DNA from: an uncultured Alphaproteobacteria bacterium
GTDB taxonomy: Bacteria; Pseudomonadota; Alphaproteobacteria; RF32; CAG-239
Direction: 5' to 3'
Length of the DNA: 39,464 bases
Assembly: GCA_944393715.1 (NCBI GenBank)
Contig: CALYBB010000023.1
Span: 1-39,464 of the forward strand
Of this stretch, positions 8,443 to 15,860 are shown in pieces. Every line of letters begins with the position of its first letter. Position 1 is the first letter of the stretch. The translations under genes and the position numbers were made by a program. Below the pieces are notes generated by a model. That model was not told the DNA's origin and ran no database searches. It worked only from the letters and a program-made list of their open reading frames with translations.

Positions 8443-9519
8443 ATGGAAAAACCTATTACGGCCGCCCTGATGTCTTGCAAAGGAACGATCCTAAGCGATG
8501 AAGAAAAACACGTTTTTTCCCGCAGCAATCCTTTAGGAATAATTCTTTTCTCTCGTAACATAACAAACAAAAAACAACTTAAACACTTAATTACCGAAAT
8601 CAGACAAACCATAGGCAGGGACGATGTTCTGATAGCCGTTGACCAAGAAGGCGGACGCGTCAGAAGACTAAGAGAACCGGATTTCCGTCCTTATGTTTCG
8701 CAAGCGGCCATAGGAGCATTGCCTCAAGACAAAGCAAAACGAGCCGCCGAACTTCATGCAAGACTCATCAGCAGAGATTGTAAAGATGTCGGCATCAACA
8801 TTAACCTAGCTCCGGTTTTAGATATATTTCATCCTCAAACCACCGAAGCGTTGCACGGTCGATGTTTTTCATCATCACCGAAGATCGTTTCGGAATTAGG
8901 GAAAATTATGATCGATCAATATATGGCTAATAATATCCTCCCTTGCATCAAACACTTACCAGGACATGGTTTGGCCGCCGCAGACCCGCATTTCGATCTC
9001 CCTGTCATTAGGCAATCAAAACAAGAGCTGCAAGATGAATTGACTCCATTTAAAAATTGTCGTCATGCTCCTCTTGGAATGACAGCCCATATTTTGCTTA
9101 CCGCGTTAGATAAAGACAATCCCTTAACCCAAAGCGCTATCGGTATTCGTGAATTAATTCGCGGTCAAATTGGCTTCAAAGGACTGCTCTTATCTGACGC
9201 TATTGATATGCATGCCCTGTCAGGTTCAGTAATAAAACGCGCCGTAATGTCGCTCAATGCCGGTTGCGATGCTGTCTGTTATTGTGGCGGAGACATAAAT
9301 GAATTAAAAATGTTGGCAGACAACTGCCCAAAATTATCCGACGATGCATCAGAACATCTGGACAATGCTCGACATATTTTGCATAATCACACTATACTGA
9401 CGGATATCAAAACTGATGCCGCAGAGTATGCTAAACTTAAAGATCTTGCGGCTTCAAACCTTGATGGAGCCGATGCAACCGAGATTTTACACAAACAACA
9501 AAGGACAAAAAAATGTTAG
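8443..9519 (+). CDS. nagZ: Beta-N-acetylhexosaminidase NagZ (peptidoglycan recycling)
   Basis: This 358-residue glycoside hydrolase family 3 enzyme is cytoplasmic, with no signal peptide. It removes GlcNAc from anhydro-muropeptides during cell-wall recycling. Seen motifs are VDQEGGRVRRL (about 66-76), the substrate-binding KHLPGHG (about 170-176), the Asp-His dyad DPH (181-183) that supplies the general acid, and the nucleophile Asp252 in LLSDAIDMHALSG. The usual SDD is SDA here, while the nucleophile itself is kept. The ribosome site is AAGGAAA. Its last codons overlap the next ORF by 7 bp, a strong sign of translational coupling. Confidence 0.95.
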   Translation: MEKPITAALMSCKGTILSDEEKHVFSRSNPLGIILFSRNITNKKQLKHLITEIRQTIGRDDVLIAVDQEGGRVRRLREPDFRPYVSQAAIGALPQDKAKRAAELHARLISRDCKDVGININLAPVLDIFHPQTTEALHGRCFSSSPKIVSELGKIMIDQYMANNILPCIKHLPGHGLAAADPHFDLPVIRQSKQELQDELTPFKNCRHAPLGMTAHILLTALDKDNPLTQSAIGIRELIRGQIGFKGLLLSDAIDMHALSGSVIKRAVMSLNAGCDAVCYCGGDINELKMLADNCPKLSDDASEHLDNARHILHNHTILTDIKTDAAEYAKLKDLAASNLDGADATEILHKQQRTKKC

Positions 9520-9743
9520 AATGGATTGTTATTATCGTGGCTATTGCCTTTATTTTCGGCGTCATAAAAGTTGATATGCTAAAAAAACAATGGAACATCT
9601 TACAACCAAAATTAAAAGAACTTCTGGCTTTGGGAACATCTTGGAGCAAAACAAAAGCAGACGAGGTACGTGCTTTTTCCAAACAAAAAAAGCTAAATGA
9701 TAATCAAAATAATTCCGCCGATTCTGATGATAAAAAGGCATAA
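9513..9743 (+). CDS. Small single-pass membrane protein, TatA-like topology (unassigned)
   Basis: The 76-residue protein has an N-terminal membrane helix (about 3-18, WIVIIVAIAFIFGVI), then an amphipathic Lys/Leu stretch (about 20-42) and a charged, Asp/Asn-rich tail. This topology and the Phe-Gly at the end of the helix resemble TatA, whose gene lies downstream of nagZ-scpAB in many alphaproteobacteria. However, the conserved TatA hinge and LGxxLG-type helix are not recognisable and no tatB or tatC follows. It is therefore left unassigned. It overlaps nagZ by 7 bp and so is almost certainly translated as part of that operon. Confidence 0.7.
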   Translation: MLEWIVIIVAIAFIFGVIKVDMLKKQWNILQPKLKELLALGTSWSKTKADEVRAFSKQKKLNDNQNNSADSDDKKA

Positions 9744-9843
9744 CGACCAAAAACAGGCATAACCGCCAAATTATTATGGATTTTTAAGCTTTTGTATGCT
9801 ATAATTAAGAAGACAAGGGAAGCCTAAAGTATTTCAGGCATAA
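9736..9843 (+). repeat. Three copies of AGGCATAA around a promoter
   Basis: The word AGGCATAA occurs at 9736-9743, 9755-9762 and 9836-9843; the first two extend to AGGCATAAC. The first overlaps the stop codon of the preceding gene. The copies flank a TATAAT box at 9800. They could be operator half-sites or chance. Confidence 0.3.
9797..9805 (+). promoter_or_regulatory. Extended -10 promoter upstream of the 142-residue orphan
   Basis: TGCTATAAT is a TGn-TATAAT extended -10, which can work without a good -35; none is obvious here. The predicted start is near 9812, giving a leader of about 50 nt with a GGGAGAA ribosome site. The same 11-mer TATGCTATAAT recurs at the recX promoter (19889-19899). 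Confidence 0.6.
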
Positions 9844-9864
9844 TAATCTTATGGGAGAATCCGC

Positions 9865-10293
9865 ATGAGTATTACCTCAACGCGCAGAATAAGCACATCA
9901 ACGCCGACTTCTGCCAAAATTGAAAGCCGCTCTTTCGTAATGGAAAACCGCGCGGAATTTGTTGAGAATATTGATACATCAAACAATGTTCTGGTGCGAG
10001 GCGAAACAGACGGCGACACAAAACAAAACCGCCGCCAATCCAGAGAACAGAATTCGTCGGCTGATTTTAGCTCGCCTACCCCTAACATATCAACAAGCAT
10101 TGAGGCCTTAGCCTTAAGCGGCATTTTTGAAGAAAATACCGAATCTTCCGATCCCAACCCCAGCAAAGTTAGCATCTATAACAACAACCAAACAATTATC
10201 AAAGACGAAGAAGTCGAACGCACGGGCCGCAATTATCTTAAGCATTTTTATGAAAAGAATGAACACATCGAAGATATTGACAAGCTTGTATGA
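9865..10293 (+). CDS. Hypothetical protein, Ser/Thr-rich (142 residues)
   Basis: Not recognised. The protein is hydrophilic with no signal peptide or membrane helix. The first 90 residues are rich in Ser, Thr, Asn and Gln and look disordered. The C-terminal 40 residues (DEEVERTGRNYLKHFYEKNE, then HIEDIDKLV) are charged and probably helical, the likeliest functional part. Support for a real gene comes from a clear GGGAGAA ribosome site 7 bp before ATG, an extended -10 promoter upstream, and an end only 2 bp from the end of a convergent gene. It is an independent unit after the nagZ operon. A secreted or flagellar role cannot be argued from the sequence. Confidence 0.65.
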   Translation: MSITSTRRISTSTPTSAKIESRSFVMENRAEFVENIDTSNNVLVRGETDGDTKQNRRQSREQNSSADFSSPTPNISTSIEALALSGIFEENTESSDPNPSKVSIYNNNQTIIKDEEVERTGRNYLKHFYEKNEHIEDIDKLV

Positions 10294-10295
10294 TT

Positions 10296-10508
10296 CTATT
10301 TTCTGCCCTTTTCTTCAAGCTGTTCAACGGCTCGTCCAACGGTGCCTGCGGCATTTTTAGCCATTGTTCCGGTCCCTTTGTCGACCTGAGAAACTACTTC
10401 GCCAACCGTCGTATCTGAAGTAATGCTACCGTCATAAATCCCCTTACCAACAATATATAAAGCCGCCAAAATAAAAATATAAATCAGATATTTCAGAAAT
10501 GTAGCCAT
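10296..10508 (-). CDS. Small single-pass membrane protein (70 residues)
   Basis: Not recognised. One N-terminal hydrophobic segment (about 5-22, LKYLIYIFILAALYIVGKGI) is followed by a Gly/Thr/Val-rich region and an amphipathic, charged C-terminus (GRAVEQLEEKGRK). The N-terminus could be a membrane anchor with the rest in the periplasm, or an uncleaved signal. A very strong AAGGAGGG ribosome site lies 4 nt before the ATG, so it is likely expressed well. It converges on the 142-residue gene with a 2-bp gap. A perfect 15-bp terminator lies upstream, belonging to the gene before it, so this gene should have its own promoter in 10509-10582; none was convincing. Confidence 0.68.
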   Translation of the reverse strand: MATFLKYLIYIFILAALYIVGKGIYDGSITSDTTVGEVVSQVDKGTGTMAKNAAGTVGRAVEQLEEKGRK

Positions 10509-10582
10509 TTTCCCTCCTTATTTTAAAACCCTACCTCCAACAATATATGCCCTAACAAACTCATTTAAACAAACCGGCAGAC

Positions 10583-10618
10583 AAAAAGGCGGCTTTTTTT
10601 CATAAAAGCCGCCTTTTT
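10583..10618 (-). terminator. Perfect 15-bp intrinsic terminator after the lolCD operon
   Basis: AAAAAGGCGGCTTTT (10583-10597) and its exact complement (10604-10618) flank a 6-nt loop. A GC core with A/T flanks gives a U-tract in either direction. It lies 15 bp past the stop of the 241-residue membrane protein gene and ends that operon. Confidence 0.88.
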
Positions 10619-10632
10619 GGGTATTTCTTTTT

Positions 10633-11358
10633 TTATTTAGCCTCTTTAGCCGCAGATTTATTCGACCGCACCTTTTTTCCGGACGCCGGCTTACCTTTTT
10701 TCGCCAATTTAGTCGACTGATTCATTTTTTTTGCCGCTGTTTTAGTTTTTTTTACTTTTCCTGAAACCGCAGCTTTTTTTATTTTTTTGGCTGGCTGCTG
10801 TGTGGCGGTTTTATGTCTTCTGACTTTTTCTGTGTCTTCCTCTGCTTTCACAATCGTTTTTTCTGTTGTTATATGCTTCTTCTCAATCTGACAATTTGCA
10901 ACCAATTTATACCTTTTATCCAGATCACCAGCAATCGACTTATGGCGAACCAAGACCATAAACACCGCCGCTATAATTGTCAAAATCGTCACCACATGTC
11001 GAACATCTGTCGCCGTTATAATTACCTTAAACAACGTAAACAAATGATATTCGTACTGCGGACCGGCCAAAACGATAACAAACGCGGCAATCACATTAAC
11101 AACAAAAATAATGGCTACCACATACGGAACCCACCCGACGGATACCAATAGAGTCGAAATAACCGGATTCCGACGAATAAAACAATCTATCTTTCCAAAT
11201 GGCTGCAACCATTTCATCGGAATCAAAAATAAAAGCAACAACACCGAAATCGCCGTATCTGTCAAGCTGCTCCAATATGTCCCCACATAAGCAAAACATT
11301 GAGATATAATCCAATAAATTCCGCCGATCCATAAACTTTGTTTCCAATAACTGTTCAT
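10633..11358 (-). CDS. Multi-pass membrane protein with Lys/Ala-rich histone-like tail
   Basis: The 241-residue product has four or five hydrophobic segments in residues 1-140 (for example around 35-48, 72-100 and 122-138). It then has a hydrophilic linker and a strongly basic C-terminus (about 180-241) full of KK, AAKK and GK repeats, like histone H1 or AlgP-type tails. The start is set by GAGGAGGAGA just before ATG 11358; a TTG upstream would put the ribosome site inside the gene. It lies 11 bp after lolD, so it is part of the lolCD transcript. No function is recognised. The tail, if cytoplasmic, could bind nucleic acid, phospholipid or ribosomes; this is inference. Confidence 0.78.
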   Translation of the reverse strand: MNSYWKQSLWIGGIYWIISQCFAYVGTYWSSLTDTAISVLLLLFLIPMKWLQPFGKIDCFIRRNPVISTLLVSVGWVPYVVAIIFVVNVIAAFVIVLAGPQYEYHLFTLFKVIITATDVRHVVTILTIIAAVFMVLVRHKSIAGDLDKRYKLVANCQIEKKHITTEKTIVKAEEDTEKVRRHKTATQQPAKKIKKAAVSGKVKKTKTAAKKMNQSTKLAKKGKPASGKKVRSNKSAAKEAK

Positions 11359-11369
11359 TTCTCTCCTCC

Positions 11370-12092
11370 TCAATAAAAATTTTGATCACTGATGAATTTT
11401 TCTGCTCGCATATCAATTAACTTTCCGCCGTCAAGCCTCACTTTGCGATCCATTCTGTTTGCCAAATCAAAATTATGCGTCGCAATCAGTGCGCTCAACC
11501 CCGTTTCTTTAACCACCGCCAACAAAGCCGCAAAAACCGTTTCCGCCGTTTTAGGATCCAGATTTCCCGTTGGTTCGTCAGCCAACAACAATTTTGGCGT
11601 ATTGGCCAATGCTCGGGCTATGGCCACCCTTTGCTGCTCACCGCCGGACATTTCCGCCGGCCGATGGCGAAATCTTTTTCCTAGTCCCATTTTATTTAAC
11701 AACCACTTAGCTCTGTTTTCGGCCTCTCTTACCTTAACACCTGCAATCAGCTGTGGAATCATTACATTTTCAACCGCATCAAAATCTGCCAGCAGATTAT
11801 GATATTGATACACAAAACCCAAATAATCACGCCGCAGCATCGTACGCATTGTATCCCCGAGCTTAGAACAATTTTGCCCGTCAAGATAAACATCGCCTTT
11901 TGTCGGTTTTTCCAAAAGTCCGGCAATCTGCAACAATGTCGATTTTCCGGCGCCCGAAGGACCAATAAGCGCAACCGCCTCCCCTTTTTCAATCTCAAGC
12001 TCAACATTGCGCAAAACCTGCAACATTTGGCTGCCCTGTTTAAAAGAGCGGGACAAATTTCTCAATTCCAATACCGGCGTTTGGTCATTCAT
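11370..12092 (-). CDS. lolD: Lipoprotein-releasing ABC transporter ATPase LolD
   Basis: This 240-residue ABC ATPase has Walker A GPSGAGKS (44-51), signature MSGGEQQRV (from 148), Walker [13 protein letters not shown] (from 168) and the switch His in IATHN. It powers release of outer-membrane lipoproteins from the inner membrane by LolC/E. The start is ATG 12092, giving [17 protein letters not shown]. Longer in-frame starts would lie inside lolC and lack family similarity. The start overlaps the end of lolC by 8 bp, which indicates coupling and supports LolD rather than another MacB-type ATPase. Confidence 0.94.
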   Translation of the reverse strand: MNDQTPVLELRNLSRSFKQGSQMLQVLRNVELEIEKGEAVALIGPSGAGKSTLLQIAGLLEKPTKGDVYLDGQNCSKLGDTMRTMLRRDYLGFVYQYHNLLADFDAVENVMIPQLIAGVKVREAENRAKWLLNKMGLGKRFRHRPAEMSGGEQQRVAIARALANTPKLLLADEPTGNLDPKTAETVFAALLAVVKETGLSALIATHNFDLANRMDRKVRLDGGKLIDMRAEKFISDQNFY

Positions 12093-13332
12093 AACGCAGC
12101 GCCTCCACCGGATCAAATTTTGCCGCCCGCCATGCAGGGTACAATGTCGCAACAAACGACAACAATAGCGAAATTCCTACCACGCTCAACACCTCTGTCA
12201 TATCAACCTTCGCCGGCAGTTTAGATAAGAAATAAATCTCCGCGGAAAACAGATCTCGCCCAAGCAATGATTGCAGGCCTTGGCGAATTTCCTCAATATT
12301 CTCACAGAACAAAAGACCCAACACTACCCCTAAAGCCGTCCCGACCACGCCAATAAGAGCACCGTCCATAAAGAAAATTCTCATAATCATTCCTTTTGTC
12401 GCACCCATCGTGCGCAGAACGGCAATATCGCGCCCTTTATCTTTCACCAGCATAATCAGCCCTGTAACGATATTAAAAGCAGCCACCAAAATAATCAGCG
12501 TCAGAATAACAAACATCACATTACGCTCAACCTCAATGGCATTAAAAAACGCCGCATTACTTTGTTTCCAGTCATAAATATATGCGCTGCCTCCCAAACT
12601 CTTTTCCAAAGCATCACGCACTGGCTGCAAATACTTATCATCATCTATCGTCACATCAATATTGGTAACCGCATTTGTCAGGCCAAAATACACCTGCGCC
12701 GACGAAAGCGGCATAAACACAAAATTAGCATCATATTCATACATACCGGAATCAAACAAACCAATAACCTGATAAGACTTCATTCGCGGCACTGTTCCAA
12801 AAGCCGTTACTTTTCCATTTGGCGACAGCAACGTTATTTTGTCACCCTCAACCACACCCATCTTGCGCGCCAACCGGATTCCCATAATAACCTTATCACC
12901 TTCAAAATAATCCAAGTCGACATCAGACACGGACTGTGCCAAAGCCGGTTTGCGTAACATATCCTCAGCAGAGATTCCCCTGACCATGGCTCCCTCCGCC
13001 GATTTTCCGGATGTAACCAGCAACTGATTCTCAATCATCGGAATTGCCAGCTGAATATGCTCAATTTTTTCTATCTCACCGACAGCACTGCGATAATTAT
13101 TAAAAGGATAGCTGCTCGGCGCCATAATACCAATATGACCGTTAATTCCCAAAATCCGGCCTAAGAGTTCAGAACGAAAACCATTCATAACGCTCATCAC
13201 AATGATCAGCGTCGCCACACCGAGCGCAATCCCGCTAAAGGCAAACCCCGTGATTACTGATATAAAACCCTCTTTCCGCCGTGCCCGCAAATAACGTCCG
13301 GCCATTTTGCATTCAAATTTTGAAAAAAACAT
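12085..13332 (-). CDS. lolC: Lipoprotein-releasing ABC transporter permease LolC/LolE
   Basis: The 415-residue permease has an N-terminal membrane helix (about 27-48), a large periplasmic domain, then three helices (about 275-300, 320-345, 370-395). This is the FtsX/MacB-type fold of LolC and LolE. The N-terminus ([20 protein letters not shown]) and [20 protein letters not shown] are typical of the family. With LolD it extracts mature lipoproteins and hands them to LolA. Only one permease gene is present, so the complex is probably homodimeric (sometimes called LolF); this is inference. Ribosome site GAGAGGAAG; a sigma-70 promoter lies 33-61 bp upstream. The gene upstream in many relatives, proS, is not here. 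Confidence 0.93.
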   Translation of the reverse strand: MFFSKFECKMAGRYLRARRKEGFISVITGFAFSGIALGVATLIIVMSVMNGFRSELLGRILGINGHIGIMAPSSYPFNNYRSAVGEIEKIEHIQLAIPMIENQLLVTSGKSAEGAMVRGISAEDMLRKPALAQSVSDVDLDYFEGDKVIMGIRLARKMGVVEGDKITLLSPNGKVTAFGTVPRMKSYQVIGLFDSGMYEYDANFVFMPLSSAQVYFGLTNAVTNIDVTIDDDKYLQPVRDALEKSLGGSAYIYDWKQSNAAFFNAIEVERNVMFVILTLIILVAAFNIVTGLIMLVKDKGRDIAVLRTMGATKGMIMRIFFMDGALIGVVGTALGVVLGLLFCENIEEIRQGLQSLLGRDLFSAEIYFLSKLPAKVDMTEVLSVVGISLLLSFVATLYPAWRAAKFDPVEALRYE

Positions 13333-13364
13333 CTTCCTCTCAATTTTTCAGAACGGTCAGACTT

Positions 13365-13393
13365 TTTATAATCTTTTTATTGCCCTTTGACAA
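13365..13393 (-). promoter_or_regulatory. Sigma-70 promoter for lolC-lolD
   Basis: On the reverse strand TTGTCA (13393-13388) is followed after 17 bp by TATAAA (13370-13365). The predicted start is near 13358, with a leader of about 25 nt. It lies between the terminator of the FlaF-like gene and lolC. Confidence 0.65.
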
Positions 13394-13414
13394 TATCCAA
13401 ACATAACTTATACC

Positions 13415-13448
13415 AAAAAAGCTTCGTTCCGCATTGACGAAGCTTTTT
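13415..13448 (-). terminator. Intrinsic terminator after the double-FlaF gene
   Basis: A perfect 12-bp stem, AAAAAGCTTCGT (13416-13427) with ACGAAGCTTTTT (13437-13448), has a 9-nt loop and a U-tract on the reverse strand. It lies 17 bp after the FlaF-like stop codon. Confidence 0.82.
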
Positions 13449-13465
13449 CGTTCCCTGACAAAAAC

Positions 13466-14128
13466 TTATCTGTGTCCCAGCAGTCCTTCAGAAATCTGCC
13501 GATTAATATTAACAAAACAACTAAGCATTTTTTGATCCATATTATCCAGATTTTGTCCAAGTTTAATCGTATTTCTGGAGACATAATCGGCTAACTTAAT
13601 CAAATTATCTTTTGTTTCCTGCGGCATCTTACTGTTTTTTGAGCTCATCAACGTCTTAATCAAGACCCATAACCGCTGATTATTATCCAGAGCCTCAACC
13701 ATCTGCTGCTTGTCGCCTGACTTTCCGGCTTCGGACAAATCCAATCCGCACTTAGCCAAATAATAAGCCTCTTGTTGTGCTAGATTGGTATTAACCGATT
13801 CCATAAGCCCTTGCGATATCTGCCGATTAATCTCCGCCAATGACCTGTAGTAATTGTCCGTCATATTTACCCCTTTGGATATTGTGACTTGCTCCACATA
13901 TTTCGACAATTTGGTCAAATTGTCTTTAATCTCCTGCGGCAACATATTCTTGGGACTTTTCATTGAGGCCTCAATAGCCACCCACATCTTCAGATTTTCA
14001 TCCAACACCAGCAGTTTATACCGGCTGTTATCCGATACGGCTGCCCTTTCCAAAGAATCCGCATATTCCCTCAAGAGCTCAGCTTCTTGGCTGGCTCCGT
14101 CAATTTCGTTTTTGATTTCATCTAACAT
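13466..14128 (-). CDS. Tandem-duplicated FlaF-family flagellar regulator
   Basis: This 220-residue cytoplasmic, helical protein consists of two similar units (about 36-110 and 137-217). Both contain L(D)xN..(L/M)WV.I, then PQE.KDNL.KL..YV...TI, and end INRQIS.GL. That pattern is the FlaF family (LW core, LP.E...NL..L..FV, then IN..I..GL). FlaF in Caulobacter and relatives promotes flagellin production and opposes FlbT; it is usually a single unit of about 110-130 residues. The gene lies downstream of flgFGAH on the same strand but no flbT or flagellin gene is adjacent. Its ribosome site is weak (TGGAAAA). Assignment to FlaF is from motif recall, not from a search. Confidence 0.72.
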   Translation of the reverse strand: MLDEIKNEIDGASQEAELLREYADSLERAAVSDNSRYKLLVLDENLKMWVAIEASMKSPKNMLPQEIKDNLTKLSKYVEQVTISKGVNMTDNYYRSLAEINRQISQGLMESVNTNLAQQEAYYLAKCGLDLSEAGKSGDKQQMVEALDNNQRLWVLIKTLMSSKNSKMPQETKDNLIKLADYVSRNTIKLGQNLDNMDQKMLSCFVNINRQISEGLLGHR

Positions 14129-14302
14129 TGTTGTTTTTCCATTTTATTTAATATTATCCAAAAACTTTCTAAAACTCCGCTTTTATCAAAAACTAAAAAG
14201 GGTTTGGCCAAAACGGCCTTTGGGGAATAAAAATGCGCATCCTGACACAAACCCTCTTGTCTTCAATTTTGGCACATCCGACATACTGCCGGCAGCGCCT
14301 TT

Positions 14303-14337
14303 TTTTAAGAAAAAATTGGGGAGATTTTTCCTTAAAA
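14303..14337 (-). other. AT-rich hairpin between flgH and the FlaF-like gene
   Basis: In the 243-bp gap 14129-14371, arms 14303-14316 and 14324-14337 form a 14-bp helix in the reverse-strand RNA with one G-U pair and a 7-nt loop (CUCCCCA). No U-tract follows on either strand, so it is not a standard terminator. It may stabilise the flg mRNA 3' end or structure the leader of the FlaF-like gene. No convincing promoter or gene is seen in the rest of this gap. Confidence 0.4.
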
Positions 14338-14371
14338 GATCATCACATAATAATAGGGGAACTCTTCTTTA

Positions 14372-15133
14372 TTAAAACGGCGCAACAATATCCAAGATCT
14401 GTCGTCCGTAACGCGGTTGCTGAACATCCGTAATCACGCCTTGACCACCGTAAGAAACCCTAAGCTCAGCAATCTTATTTGACGCAATGGTATTGTCGGA
14501 CGATATATCGGCGCGGCGGATAATTCCTCTAACCGACAACTGGCGCACCTCATAACTCACCCTGATTTCCTGTGTCCCCTCAATTACCAAATTGCCGTTT
14601 GGCAAAACTTGCGTAACCACTGCAGCCATTGTTACATCAATATCCTCTTTACGGTCTATTTTACCATCACCGGAAATCTCACGATTAGACGTAATATCGA
14701 CCAGACTGTCTTTATTCACATCCCCCGGAAAGACTTTGCCGAGATATGATTCATAACCAAACAAAGACCCCATCCCCATTGAATCCGTATTATCATCGCG
14801 ATTCTGCTCCATCTCATTTTCCATCAAAGCATTATCTTGAGCCGTAATTTTCACCGTAATAATATCACCGACTTTTGCCGCGCGCTGGTCTTTAAAAAAG
14901 CCGTCTGCACCCTGATGCCACAAAGAATTAGCAGCCTGCTTTTTTTCTTCCGGAACCGGCATCGGCATACTCACCGGTTCATACCCTTTAACCTCGACCG
15001 GATTAGTAATCGGTGTCAACGGCGGCTCCTGCCCAACCTGCGACAATCTTGACCACATACCACATCCAGACAACGACATTACCATCACCAAAAAGATCGT
15101 CCCTTTTACAATATTTCCATTCTTCAATCCCAT
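14372..15133 (-). CDS. flgH: Flagellar L-ring lipoprotein FlgH
   Basis: The 253-residue lipoprotein precursor has a signal peptide with lipobox LSGC, the lipidated Cys at 24. FlgH forms the outer-membrane L-ring around the flagellar rod. Recognisable stretches are SLWHQGADGFFKDQRAAKVGD (shown in part), GDIITVKI, LPNGNLVIEGTQEIRV and the C-terminal GIIRRADIS...Y.GQG. It follows flgA by 17 bp with a good AGAGGAG ribosome site and is the last gene of the flgFGAH operon. It should be carried across the periplasm by the Lol system, whose genes lie just downstream. Confidence 0.96.
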   Translation of the reverse strand: MGLKNGNIVKGTIFLVMVMSLSGCGMWSRLSQVGQEPPLTPITNPVEVKGYEPVSMPMPVPEEKKQAANSLWHQGADGFFKDQRAAKVGDIITVKITAQDNALMENEMEQNRDDNTDSMGMGSLFGYESYLGKVFPGDVNKDSLVDITSNREISGDGKIDRKEDIDVTMAAVVTQVLPNGNLVIEGTQEIRVSYEVRQLSVRGIIRRADISSDNTIASNKIAELRVSYGGQGVITDVQQPRYGRQILDIVAPF

Positions 15134-15150
15134 TTCAATAGCTCCTCTGG

Positions 15151-15849
15151 CTACTCAGCCGCAATTTCGACCATATTTTTATCAACAACTTTCCCGACGA
15201 CTTCTTTGCCGCTTTTTGTGTTCAACAACTTTATTCTCTGTCCTCTCGCACCATCTTCTTGCGCTTCCATTTTTGTCATTATTTGCAAACCCTTATGCCT
15301 ATAAACCGCCAGCACTGTCTGTCCTCTTTTAATCAAAACTTCATCACGAATATCCCTAAGCATAATCGGCTTACCTTCTTTAATAAGCCGCAAAGCCTGT
15401 TTGCCAAGCAAACTTTCTTTTGCGCCGACCGTCCCTTCTCTCAAACGGTTAGAACGAAAAACGACTTTTTTCAAATCCTCGCTCCGAATAATTTTATCTT
15501 TTTCAATATCTTTAATCGGAACCCAAATCTCTGTCATAACAAAATAACGTCCAAAGAGCTTTGTCTTTTCCACCGGTTTCCCATCGGCAAAAATTTCCGC
15601 CTCGGCCGTAAATTTATTCTGTTCCTCTTCAACTTCCAAATAACTGACCATAATTTTGGCATCTTTGACGCCTTCAAATGCAAATTCCGTCTGCCCGCCG
15701 AAAAATTCAACCTCAACATTATCGCCCAAACCCTGTTCGACAAACTCCCGTCGCACGGCCTCTGCCATATCATCCGGCGACAAAACAAGCGCACCGGCAG
15801 GCTGTATTGCTATCAGCATAAATGTCAAAATTGTCAATACCAGTCGCAT
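15151..15849 (-). CDS. flgA: Flagellar P-ring assembly chaperone FlgA
   Basis: The 232-residue periplasmic protein has a signal peptide (about 1-20, ending PAGA). The C-terminal half carries the SAF-like and FlgA domains: VPIKDIEKDKIIRSEDL (about 112-130), a GKQALRLIKEGKPI segment and a closing RGQRIKLLNTKSGKEVVGKV motif. FlgA chaperones FlgI during P-ring assembly; flgI itself is not in the window. It starts 11 bp after flgG with AGGAAG upstream of the ATG. The order flgG-flgA-flgH is typical of alphaproteobacteria. Confidence 0.93.
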   Translation of the reverse strand: MRLVLTILTFMLIAIQPAGALVLSPDDMAEAVRREFVEQGLGDNVEVEFFGGQTEFAFEGVKDAKIMVSYLEVEEEQNKFTAEAEIFADGKPVEKTKLFGRYFVMTEIWVPIKDIEKDKIIRSEDLKKVVFRSNRLREGTVGAKESLLGKQALRLIKEGKPIMLRDIRDEVLIKRGQTVLAVYRHKGLQIMTKMEAQEDGARGQRIKLLNTKSGKEVVGKVVDKNMVEIAAE

Positions 15850-15860
15850 CCCGCGTCTTC

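Noticed and set aside
10583-10618. Inverted repeat as a transposon end or REP-like element
   Set aside because: It fits an intrinsic terminator with a short loop and flanking A/T runs right after a stop codon, and no second copy or transposase is present.
11370-12155. Longer LolD with a 21-residue N-terminal extension
   Set aside because: The extra residues lie inside lolC and do not resemble LolD; ATG 12092 overlaps the lolC stop in the usual coupled way.
13854-14375. Forward ORF of 173 codons antisense to the FlaF-like gene and across the gap
   Set aside because: It has no ribosome site, its translation looks like the shadow of the real coding strand, and the reverse-strand gene has clear repeated motifs.
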